This document shows, one piece after another, positions 1-7,132 of a DNA stretch of 64,000 nt. The number at the start of each line of letters is the position of its first letter. The first letter of the stretch is position 1. Source of the DNA: Dyella_B sp035503745 (GTDB lineage: Bacteria; Pseudomonadota; Gammaproteobacteria; Xanthomonadales; Rhodanobacteraceae). The stretch covers positions 1-64,000 of the forward strand of contig NZ_DATJTC010000016.1 in the NCBI RefSeq assembly GCF_035503745.1, read 5' to 3'. The notes under the pieces were generated by a model. That model had not been told where the DNA came from and ran no database searches. It saw only the letters and a program-made list of their open reading frames with translations. Position numbers and translations under genes: made by a program.

Positions 1-121
1 GCGGACAGGTACTGCACGCACGAGGCGACGGTTCAGCGCCGTAGACCTAACTTGGCGGCTCGTTCTGTTGGAACGATCTGCTACCCCGGGCACATTGAAC
101 GCCCCGCAGGAGTCATTCGTA

Positions 122-1549
122 ATGAAAACGCTTTTTCTGCAAGCTCCTTCCTTCGATGGCTTTGATGGCGGCGCGGGTTCGCGCTATCAGGCCAAACGCG
201 AAATCAAGAGCTTCTGGTATCCGACCTGGCTCGCACAGCCGGCCGCGATGGTGCCCGACTCGCGCGTGCTCGACGCACCGGCCGACGAGATCTCGGTCGA
301 AGACAGCTTGAAGATCGCCGCCGAATACGACCTGGTGATCATCCACACCAGCACGCCGTCATTCCCGACCGATGCCAAGTTCGCGGAGCTGCTCAAGCAG
401 CGCAAGCCCGGCGTGATGGTCGGCCTGGTGGGCGCGAAAGTGGCGGTCGATCCGACCGGCTCGCTCACCGCATCGGCGGCAATCGATTTCGTGGCGCGCG
501 AAGAATTCGACTACACCTGTAAGGAAGTGGCCGAAGGCCGTCCGTTCGAAAGCATCACCGGCATCAGCTACAAGCTGGCCGATGGCAGCGTGCAGCACAA
601 TCCGCCGCGCGCGATGATCGAAAACATGGACGACCTGCCGTTCGTCGCGCCGATCTACAAGCGCGACCTGACGATCAACAACTACTTCATCGGTTACTTG
701 AAGCACCCGTACGTATCCATCTACACCGGTCGCGGTTGCCGCTCCAAGTGCACGTTCTGCCTGTGGCCGCAGACGGTTGGCGGCCATCGCTACCGCACGC
801 GTTCGGCCGCCAACGTGCTGGCCGAAGCGAAGTGGATCAAGGAGAACATGCCCGAAGTGCGCGAGCTGATGTTCGACGACGACACCTTCACCGACAGCTC
901 CAACATGGAGCGCGTGCATGACATCGCGCGCGGCCTCGGCGCAATGGGCTGGACGTGGTCGTGCAACGCCAAGGCGAACGTGCCCTACGAGTCGCTGAAG
1001 ATCATGAAGGAAAACGGTCTGCGCCTGCTGCTGGTGGGTTACGAGTCCGGCGACGACCAGATCCTGCACAACATCAAGAAAGGCCTGCGCACCGACATCG
1101 CGCGCCGCTTCACCGAAGACTGCCGCAAGCTGGGCATCACCATCCACGGCACCTTCATTCTCGGCCTGCCCGGCGAGACGAAGGAAACGATCGAGAAGAC
1201 GATCCAGTTCGCCAAGGAAATCAATCCGCACACCATCCAGGTGTCGCTGGCCGCGCCCTATCCGGGCACCGCGTTGTACAAGCAGGCGGTCGACAGCGGC
1301 TGGCTGAAGGAAAACGAAGCGGTCAACCTGGTCAACGACAAGGGCGTGCAGCTGGCGCTGATCGAATATCCGCACCTGTCCAAGCAGGACATCTTCCATG
1401 GCGTGGAAAAGTTCTACCGGGCCTTCTACTTCCGCCCGTCGAAGATCTGGGAAATCGTCAAGGAAATGCTGACCAGCTGGGACATGATGAAGCGCCGTCT
1501 GCGCGAAGGCGTGGAATTCTTCCGCTTCCTGCGCGCGCACGAAGCCTGA
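122..1549 (+). CDS. hpnJ: HpnJ, hopanoid-associated radical SAM protein
   Basis: 475-residue protein with an N-terminal cobalamin-binding-like Rossmann region (about 1-150) and a radical SAM core carrying the 4Fe-4S cysteines CxxxCxxC at C206, C210 and C213. The overall sequence fits HpnJ, which in Burkholderia is needed to turn the amino-sugar head group of bacteriohopanetetrol into the cyclitol ether. The ATG at 122 is chosen because AGGAG lies at 108-112, nine bases upstream; the open frame extends back to a TTG at 68 without a good ribosome site. It heads a run of hopanoid genes, although a 27-bp inverted repeat separates it from hpnK. The 121 bases before it show no recognisable gene end. 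Identity is strong; the exact head-group reaction in this organism is inferred from the family. Confidence 0.9.
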   Translation: MKTLFLQAPSFDGFDGGAGSRYQAKREIKSFWYPTWLAQPAAMVPDSRVLDAPADEISVEDSLKIAAEYDLVIIHTSTPSFPTDAKFAELLKQRKPGVMVGLVGAKVAVDPTGSLTASAAIDFVAREEFDYTCKEVAEGRPFESITGISYKLADGSVQHNPPRAMIENMDDLPFVAPIYKRDLTINNYFIGYLKHPYVSIYTGRGCRSKCTFCLWPQTVGGHRYRTRSAANVLAEAKWIKENMPEVRELMFDDDTFTDSSNMERVHDIARGLGAMGWTWSCNAKANVPYESLKIMKENGLRLLLVGYESGDDQILHNIKKGLRTDIARRFTEDCRKLGITIHGTFILGLPGETKETIEKTIQFAKEINPHTIQVSLAAPYPGTALYKQAVDSGWLKENEAVNLVNDKGVQLALIEYPHLSKQDIFHGVEKFYRAFYFRPSKIWEIVKEMLTSWDMMKRRLREGVEFFRFLRAHEA

Positions 1550-1557
1550 TCCACCCG

Positions 1558-1641
1558 TCAATCCGGCGCAGGCCGGAGTCCAGTCACGGAACGCGACGTT
1601 TGCGGCTTCTGGACACTGGACTCCGGCCTGCGCCGGATTGA
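1558..1641. repeat. Perfect 27-bp inverted repeat between hpnJ and hpnK
   Basis: Left arm 1558-1584 and right arm 1615-1641 are exact reverse complements over 27 bases, around a 30-base loop. The arm core (CCGGCGCAGGCCGGAGTCC) is of the REP-like type scattered in Xanthomonadales. There is no T-run after the right arm, so a simple intrinsic terminator is not shown. A degenerate single arm occurs near 10390. Confidence 0.85.
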
Positions 1642-1668
1642 TGTTTTGAGCAGGATACTTTCAAAACC

Positions 1669-2514
1669 GTGCCTACTTCCGCCACGCCACCCACGCGTCC
1701 ACGCCTGATCGTCACCGCCGACGATTTCGGCCTGCACGAGGCCGTCAACGAAGCCGTCGAGCGGGGCGTTCGCGAAGGCGTGCTGCGCGCGGCCAGCCTG
1801 ATGGTCGCCGCGCCCGCCGTTGCCGATGCGGTGACGCGCGCCAGGCGTACCCCAGGCCTGGCGGTGGGTTTGCATCTGGTGCTGGCCGATGGCCGCGCGA
1901 TGCTGCCGCCCTCGCGCATTCCCGATCTGGTCGATGCGCAGGGCATGTTCAATTCGGACATGGTGCGCAACGGTTTTCGCTTTTTCTTCCTGCCGCACGT
2001 GCGCCGCCAGCTGGCGGACGAAATCCGCGCGCAGTTCGAAGCCTTCGCGGCGACTGGCCTGCCGCTCGATCACGTCAACGCGCACAAGCATTTCCATCTG
2101 CACCCCACCATCTTCTCGCTGATGCTGTCGATCGGACGCGAGCACGGGCTGCGGGCGATCCGCCTGCCCCGCGAACCGGGCATGGGCCCCTGGCTGCGGC
2201 CGTGGCTGGCGCTGATGCGCCGGCGCATGCAGAAGGCAGGCATTGCATACAACGATCACGTATTCGGCCTGCGCCATAGCGGCGCGATGGACGAAGCGGT
2301 GATGCTGGACATCCTGCAGGCACTGCCGCAGGGTCTGTCGGAGATCTATCTGCACCCCGCCACCCACGGCCACATCACCGCCAGCATGGACCAGTACCGC
2401 CACGCCGATGAACTGGCCGGGCTGCTGTCGCCGCGCGTGCGCGACACGATCGCCGCACGCTACCTGCTGTGCAATGGCTTTTCCGATCCGGCGGCGACGG
2501 CGGTATCAGCATGA
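1669..2514 (+). CDS. hpnK: HpnK, YdjC/ChbG-family hopanoid protein
   Basis: 281-residue member of the YdjC/ChbG carbohydrate-deacetylase-like family in the HpnK subgroup. The metal-site motif ADDFG (D18, D19) is near the N-terminus, H69 follows in GLHL, and the His cluster H135-VNAHKHFHLHP-146 supplies the remaining ligands. HpnK is associated with elaborated C35 hopanoids and is a probable deacetylase or hydrolase acting on the sugar-derived side chain; the substrate is not proven. The start is a GTG at 1669 with an AGGA sequence upstream at 1652-1655, a rather long spacing. Its stop overlaps the hpnL start by ATGA, which indicates translational coupling. Confidence 0.88.
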   Translation: MPTSATPPTRPRLIVTADDFGLHEAVNEAVERGVREGVLRAASLMVAAPAVADAVTRARRTPGLAVGLHLVLADGRAMLPPSRIPDLVDAQGMFNSDMVRNGFRFFFLPHVRRQLADEIRAQFEAFAATGLPLDHVNAHKHFHLHPTIFSLMLSIGREHGLRAIRLPREPGMGPWLRPWLALMRRRMQKAGIAYNDHVFGLRHSGAMDEAVMLDILQALPQGLSEIYLHPATHGHITASMDQYRHADELAGLLSPRVRDTIAARYLLCNGFSDPAATAVSA

Positions 2515-3539
2515 AGCGCCTGAGCTACATCGCCGGCTTGCTCGGACTGGCCGCCGCCATCGCATTGATCGCGCATCAAGGCTGGGGCGAAATTGCCAAG
2601 GCCATCGATCACGCCGGATGGGGCCTGCTATGGCTGCTGCCGTTCCATGCGTTGCCGCTGTTGTTCGACGTACTGGGCTGGCGTGCACTGCTGGCCCCGC
2701 GCGATCCGCACGGCAAAGCCAACCTGCCCTTCCTGTTCTGGGTCGCCGCCGTGCGCGAGGGCAGCAACCGCCTGTTGCCGGTGGCAAACATCGGCGGCGA
2801 AATCATCGGCATTCGCCTGGTGAAATGGCGCGGCATCGATGGTGCGGCCGCGGCGGCCAGCGTGATCATGGAAGTGCTGCTGACGCTGGTGAACCAGTAC
2901 CTGTTCACCGCGCTGGGCATCCTGCTGCTGATCGAATTGACGCAAAGCGTAGGCACGTTCAATTCGGTGATCGGCGCCCTGATCGCAAGCCTGCCGCTAC
3001 CGATCTTCCTGATCATCATATTGCGGCACGGCAAGGTATTTTCGCGGTTGGAATCGTTCGCGGAAAAATTGCTCGGCGGCCGCTCGAAGCTGACCGAGCT
3101 GATCGACGGCTCGCGCCTGGATCTTGAAATCCGCTCGCAGTATTCGCGCCCATTGCGCCTGGTCGTTTCTTGCGGCTGGCAGCTCCTGGGCTTCGTGGTA
3201 GGCAGTTTCGAGACGTGGTTCGCCCTGCACCTGCTGGGCTACCCCATCGGCGTGGGCGACGCCATCGCCATCGAAGCGGTCACGCAGGCGCTGCGGCACA
3301 TCATCTTCGTGGTGCCGGCCGGCCTGGGTGTGCAGGAAGGCGGCCTGGTGCTGTTCGGCAACATGGTCGGACTTCCGCCCGAAGCGAGCGTGGCGCTTTC
3401 CGTGATCAAGCGCATGCGCGAAGTCGGCTTCGGCGTACCCGCACTGCTTTCCTGGCAGTGGGCCGAAACACGCCGGCTGTATGCGGCCGCTTCCACACGC
3501 ACCGCTCAATCGTCTGTTTCCAGAGAATCCGAGTCATGA
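2511..3539 (+). CDS. hpnL: HpnL, multispanning membrane protein
   Basis: 342-residue inner-membrane protein with about eight hydrophobic segments, of the lysylphosphatidylglycerol synthase/AglD-like (UPF0104) superfamily. Features typical of the group are the EGSNRLLPVANIGGE stretch near residues 83-97 and the GLGVQEGG stretch near 275. Its position directly after hpnK supports HpnL, a hopanoid-associated membrane protein whose role may be in transport or flipping of hopanoids. The ATG at 2511 overlaps the hpnK stop by four bases and is preferred over an upstream in-frame ATG at 2469 inside hpnK. The stop overlaps the next start by ATGA. Confidence 0.85.
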   Translation: MKRLSYIAGLLGLAAAIALIAHQGWGEIAKAIDHAGWGLLWLLPFHALPLLFDVLGWRALLAPRDPHGKANLPFLFWVAAVREGSNRLLPVANIGGEIIGIRLVKWRGIDGAAAAASVIMEVLLTLVNQYLFTALGILLLIELTQSVGTFNSVIGALIASLPLPIFLIIILRHGKVFSRLESFAEKLLGGRSKLTELIDGSRLDLEIRSQYSRPLRLVVSCGWQLLGFVVGSFETWFALHLLGYPIGVGDAIAIEAVTQALRHIIFVVPAGLGVQEGGLVLFGNMVGLPPEASVALSVIKRMREVGFGVPALLSWQWAETRRLYAAASTRTAQSSVSRESES

Positions 3540-4537
3540 CGTTGCAACACGAGGCCTTCGATACGCAAACCCTGGTGCCCGGCTTCCAGGATCCGGTGCT
3601 GCCCACCGACGAACCGGATGCGGCCACCATCGCCGCGTGCGAGGCACGCACGCGGCAATGGTCGGGTGCCGGAACGCAGCGCATCAAGTACGGCTCGGAC
3701 CTGCACAAGCAGATGATGTGCCAGATGTTCGCCGACACCTTCAATCCGTATCGGCCCTCGGTGCTCAAGTGGCCCGCGCTGGACGACGCGGCCCTGCATC
3801 GCATCACTTCGCTGCCGATCTGGGACATCGCGGTGCAGACCGAAGGCAAGGCGCGCCTGCGCATGGCGGCCTACGCGCGCACGGTGGCCGATGCGCAAAT
3901 GCGCAACGCGCTCGCGCAGAATGCGTGGGAGGAAAACCGCCACAAGGAGGTGCTGTCCAAGATGGTCCAGCACTACGGCATTGCATTGGTGCCAGAGCCG
4001 CCTTACGAGTATCCGCAGGATCCGGAATGGGCGTACCTGGTCACCGGCTACAGCGAATGCATCGACAGCTTCTTCGCTTTCGGCCTGTTCAAAGTGGCAC
4101 ACGACTCGGGCCTGTTCCCGCCCGAATTGATCGACACGTTCGAGCCGGTGATGCAAGAGGAGTGCCGCCACATCCTGCTGTTTGCCAACTGGGTGGCCTG
4201 GCATCGCGCCAACCTCAATCCGTTCAAGCGCATCGCGTTCGAGTGGAAGGTGTTCCGCGTGTGGTGCTTCCTCGGCCTGGAGCGCATGGATCTGGCCAAG
4301 AGCCTGGATGCCGATGGCAACGAACAGGCGCAGGACAACAACTTTACCGTCACCGGCGCGCAGTCGGTCACGCAGCAAGAGCTTAGCGTGGCGACGCTGA
4401 TGGCAACCTGCCTCAGTGAAAACGACCGCCGCTTCGCCGGCTATGACCCGCGTTTGCTGCGCCCGACCACCATGCCGTTCATGGTGAAGTGCGCGTTGCC
4501 GGTATTGCGGTTCTTTGAGCGGCGCAAACGTAAGTAA
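3536..4537 (+). CDS. Ferritin-like di-iron protein in the hopanoid operon
   Basis: 333-residue protein that I do not recognise as a named hpn gene. Its middle part has the full four-helix di-iron carboxylate ligand pattern: E103, then E133-x2-H136 (EENRH), then E174, then E209-x2-H212 (EECRH). This is the ligand set of ferritin-like oxygenases and desaturases. No signal peptide is visible; the end is strongly basic (RRKRK) after a hydrophobic stretch and could touch the membrane. The start ATG overlaps the hpnL stop by ATGA, so it is translated with the hopanoid genes. A role in oxidative hopanoid tailoring is inference from position plus the metal site; iron storage or another oxidation are alternatives. 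Confidence 0.8.
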   Translation: MTLQHEAFDTQTLVPGFQDPVLPTDEPDAATIAACEARTRQWSGAGTQRIKYGSDLHKQMMCQMFADTFNPYRPSVLKWPALDDAALHRITSLPIWDIAVQTEGKARLRMAAYARTVADAQMRNALAQNAWEENRHKEVLSKMVQHYGIALVPEPPYEYPQDPEWAYLVTGYSECIDSFFAFGLFKVAHDSGLFPPELIDTFEPVMQEECRHILLFANWVAWHRANLNPFKRIAFEWKVFRVWCFLGLERMDLAKSLDADGNEQAQDNNFTVTGAQSVTQQELSVATLMATCLSENDRRFAGYDPRLLRPTTMPFMVKCALPVLRFFERRKRK

Positions 4538-4552
4538 GCGTGCTGCATGTCC

Positions 4553-4579
4553 GCCCTCTCCCCTGCTTGCGGGGGAAGG
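4553..4579. repeat. Short C-rich/G-rich hairpin repeat
   Basis: A TCCCC-TGCTTGC-GGGGA type hairpin lies between the convergent di-iron gene and hpnA. It resembles the larger CCTCCCCCTGC/GCAGGGGGAGG blocks at 63798-63955 and the hairpin at 12120-12140. It may act as a bidirectional transcription barrier. Confidence 0.55.
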
Positions 4580-4594
4580 AGCGAGATCGCCGCG

Positions 4595-5581
4595 CTACCG
4601 GGCCTGCTGCATCGATTGGAACCAGCGCACGGCATCTTCCAGCGCCATGCGCGCGGGGCGTGCGGTGTAACCGAGTTCGCGCTCGGCCTTTGCGCTGCTG
4701 AAGAACATGCGCTTCTTGGACATGCGCACTTCCTCGACGGTGGCAATCGGATTCATGCCGGTCAGGCGCGCCCACGCTTCGGAGGCGTACGCAATCGGCA
4801 TCACCACCGCATGCGGCAGACGCACCTTCGGCGGCGAACGGCCGGCGATATCGGCAATCTCGGTCAGCACTTCGCGCAGGCTCAGGTTGTAGCCGCCCAG
4901 CACGTAGCGCTCGCCCACCACGCCGCGCTCGAAGGCCAGCCAGTGGCCTTCGGCGACATCCTCCACGTGCACGATGTTCAGGCCCGTATCGACGTAGGCG
5001 GGCAGCTTGCCCAGCATCGCATCGCGCACCACGCGGCCGGTGGGCGTGGGCTTGATGTCGTGCGCGCCGATCGGCGTGGACGGGTTGACGATCACCACCG
5101 GCAGACCATCGGCGGCGAACTGGCGCGCTACCTCCTCGGCCAGGAATTTCGAGCGCTTGTAGTGCCCGATCATGTCGTCCACCGTCACCGGCGTGGTCTC
5201 GCTGCCTGGCGAGCCATCCTTGGGAATGCCCAGTACGGCCACGCTGCTGGTGTATACGATGCGCGGGACGCCGGCCGCCTTGGCAGCCTGCAAGATGGCC
5301 CGCGTGCCCTCGACGTTGGCGCGGTACAGGTCGCTTGGATCGGGCGCCCACAGGCGATAGTCGGCCGCGACGTGGAACAGCGCATCGCAACCTTCGCAAG
5401 CCGGCAGCAAGGAAGCGGGCTGGGTGAGGTCGCCTTCGGCCACCTGCACCTTCAACCCCTGCAGATTGCGCCGGTCGGACCCCGCGCGCGCCAGCACGCG
5501 AACCTGGTGCCCGTCGCGCAGCAGGCGGCGCGCCACCGCCGAGCCGACAAAGCCGGTGGCTCCGGTAACCAGCGCCCTCAC
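4595..5581 (-). CDS. hpnA: HpnA, NAD-dependent epimerase/dehydratase
   Basis: Extended short-chain dehydrogenase (328 residues from the chosen GTG) with the dinucleotide-binding motif GATGFVGSAVA at residues 7-17, followed by a YxxxK-type active site (HYKRSKFLAEEVA). It matches HpnA, a hopanoid-associated sugar-nucleotide or dihydroflavonol reductase-like enzyme of undefined substrate. A GTG at 5581 gives the length usual for the family; an ATG at 5617 would add 12 residues (MRAAGLRLGGFA) and cannot be excluded. It is the only hopanoid gene here on the minus strand, convergent with the di-iron gene. Confidence 0.87.
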   Translation of the reverse strand: MRALVTGATGFVGSAVARRLLRDGHQVRVLARAGSDRRNLQGLKVQVAEGDLTQPASLLPACEGCDALFHVAADYRLWAPDPSDLYRANVEGTRAILQAAKAAGVPRIVYTSSVAVLGIPKDGSPGSETTPVTVDDMIGHYKRSKFLAEEVARQFAADGLPVVIVNPSTPIGAHDIKPTPTGRVVRDAMLGKLPAYVDTGLNIVHVEDVAEGHWLAFERGVVGERYVLGGYNLSLREVLTEIADIAGRSPPKVRLPHAVVMPIAYASEAWARLTGMNPIATVEEVRMSKKRMFFSSAKAERELGYTARPARMALEDAVRWFQSMQQAR

Positions 5582-5617
5582 GGCGAAACCGCCCAGGCGC
5601 AAACCGGCGGCACGCAT

Positions 5618-5824
5618 GCAGCGATAGGCCGCCCGGTCAAGAAAGTTGGGACTGTCATCACCAGATTATGGACGAAAATCGTCCGCTGCTTCAGCATAAT
5701 GGACAGACCTGCCCCACTCCCCCTGTTCTGCGTCCAGTCACTCTGCGGCCTGCGTTTGCCCTCAAAGTGGCCGCCTTTGTGGCGCGGGAACTTCGCCCGG
5801 CGCCGACATTCCAAATTTCTGCAA
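5618..5824. other. Gene-free spacer upstream of hpnA
   Basis: No supported gene. On the minus strand it has two similar decamers (GTCCATTATG and GTCCATAATC) flanking a small GACGA-TTT-TCGTC hairpin, about 70-110 bases before hpnA. This could be promoter or operator sequence for hpnA, but the evidence is weak. Confidence 0.3.
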
Positions 5825-5925
5825 TAGGGATGCTCTGATTAATGCTTCGCAGGTGGCATGACACCCCATCAGGTAAAATTCAAAGCGCTGGTGACACCTG
5901 CCGAGCATTAATCAGAGCATCCCTA
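5825..5925. mobile_element. Short palindromic MITE-like element, copy 1
   Basis: 101-bp element whose ends are inverted repeats: TAGGGATGCTCTGATTAATG at the left is matched exactly by the complement of the right end over 22 bases, and imperfectly for about 12 more. It carries no coding sequence. The outer TA on both sides fits a TA target duplication. A second, longer copy is at 26138-26329. It lies between hpnA and the squalene synthase gene, only 37 bases from the latter's start, so it replaces part of that gene's promoter region. Confidence 0.75.
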
Positions 5926-5962
5926 GGCGGTGTGGCATAATAAGAGCGGCCGAGGCATGCCC

Positions 5963-7132
5963 ATGAACCCAATAAACAATGCCACCGTCCCTTGCGTGAG
6001 CGACGAGGCCATCACCTATCAGGACGCGATCCTGCCCAAGGTGTCCAGGACCTTTGCGCTGACCATCCCCCAGCTCCCGCCGGAGCTGCGTGGCGCCGTG
6101 GCCAACGCTTACCTGCTTTGCCGCGCTGCGGACACCATCGAGGACGAGCCCGCGCTGTCGGCCGAGCAGAAACGCCGGTTCGAGAACGCGTTCGTCGCCG
6201 CCGTCACCGGCGAGGCCGATCCGCAGGATGTGGCCGACGAAGTCGCCCCGCTGCTGTCCGATGCCACGCTGGACGCCGAACGCGACCTGATGCGCCGCCT
6301 TCCCACCGTGCTGGAAGTGACGCGCGGCCTGTCGCGCACGCAGCGGGCTTCGATCGTGAAATGCCTGAAGATCATGTCGCACGGCATGCACGAATTCCAG
6401 CGCGGTGCCGGCGTGCAGGGCTTGAAGACCCTGCACGACCTCGATCGCTATTGCTACTGCGTCGCCGGTGTCGTGGGCGAGATGCTGACGGAAATGTTCG
6501 TCGACTTCGAGCCGGCGCTGGCACCTCATCGCAACACCATGCTGCGCCTGGCCGTCTCGTTCGGACAGGGCCTGCAGATGACCAACATCCTCAAGGACCA
6601 GTGGGAAGATCGCGCGCGCGGCGCCTGCTGGCTGCCGCAGGATCTTTTCGCGCGGCGCGGCGTGAAGCTTGCCGACCTCGCGCCCGGCAAGCAGAACGCC
6701 CAATACGCCGACACCATGTCCGAGCTGGTGGGCATCGCGCATGCGCATCTGCGCAATGCGCTCGATTACACGCTGATGTTTCCCACCAGGCATGCCGGCG
6801 TGCGCCGCTTCTGCCTGTGGGCGATCGGCATGGCCGTGCTGACGTTGCGCAATCTGCAGAGCAATCTCGATTTCTCGGCCGGCACGCAGATCAAGATCTC
6901 GCGCAAGGCCGTCGCACGCACGATCCTGTTCACGCGCCTGTTCGGCAGATCCAATGCCGCGCTGCGCTGGCTGTTCGCCAGCACCGCGCGCGGGCTGCCG
7001 CTGACCGCGCTGACCGCCGAGTGGAGCGAACCTTCGATGCCCGGGCGCACCTGGCCCAAGCGCTCCATTCCGCACATCGCCGACGTCAACTGGCGCGAGC
7101 CGGTCGACGCCCACGAAGTTCATCCGCAATGA
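5963..7132 (+). CDS. sqs: Squalene synthase, eukaryote-like single-enzyme type
   Basis: 389-residue head-to-head prenyl synthase. It has both aspartate-rich motifs, D57-TIED-61 and D212-QWED-216, plus the YCYCVAGVVGEM and GQGLQMTNILKD stretches typical of squalene/phytoene synthases. Its length and the second motif context resemble one-enzyme squalene synthases (two farnesyl diphosphates to presqualene diphosphate to squalene with NADPH) rather than the roughly 270-residue HpnC/HpnD pair. No hpnC or hpnE is present nearby. ATG 5963 is chosen because GAGG at 5952-5955 is seven bases upstream; ATG 5957 is too close to it. A CATAAT box at 5936-5941 may be the -10. The stop overlaps shc by ATGA. 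Confidence 0.87.
   Translation: MNPINNATVPCVSDEAITYQDAILPKVSRTFALTIPQLPPELRGAVANAYLLCRAADTIEDEPALSAEQKRRFENAFVAAVTGEADPQDVADEVAPLLSDATLDAERDLMRRLPTVLEVTRGLSRTQRASIVKCLKIMSHGMHEFQRGAGVQGLKTLHDLDRYCYCVAGVVGEMLTEMFVDFEPALAPHRNTMLRLAVSFGQGLQMTNILKDQWEDRARGACWLPQDLFARRGVKLADLAPGKQNAQYADTMSELVGIAHAHLRNALDYTLMFPTRHAGVRRFCLWAIGMAVLTLRNLQSNLDFSAGTQIKISRKAVARTILFTRLFGRSNAALRWLFASTARGLPLTALTAEWSEPSMPGRTWPKRSIPHIADVNWREPVDAHEVHPQ

Noticed and set aside
4547..5827. Long forward open frame of 426 codons across hpnA
   Set aside because: It is antisense to hpnA, which has clear family motifs; the frame's composition (many His, Arg, Gly) is typical of shadow frames in GC-rich DNA.
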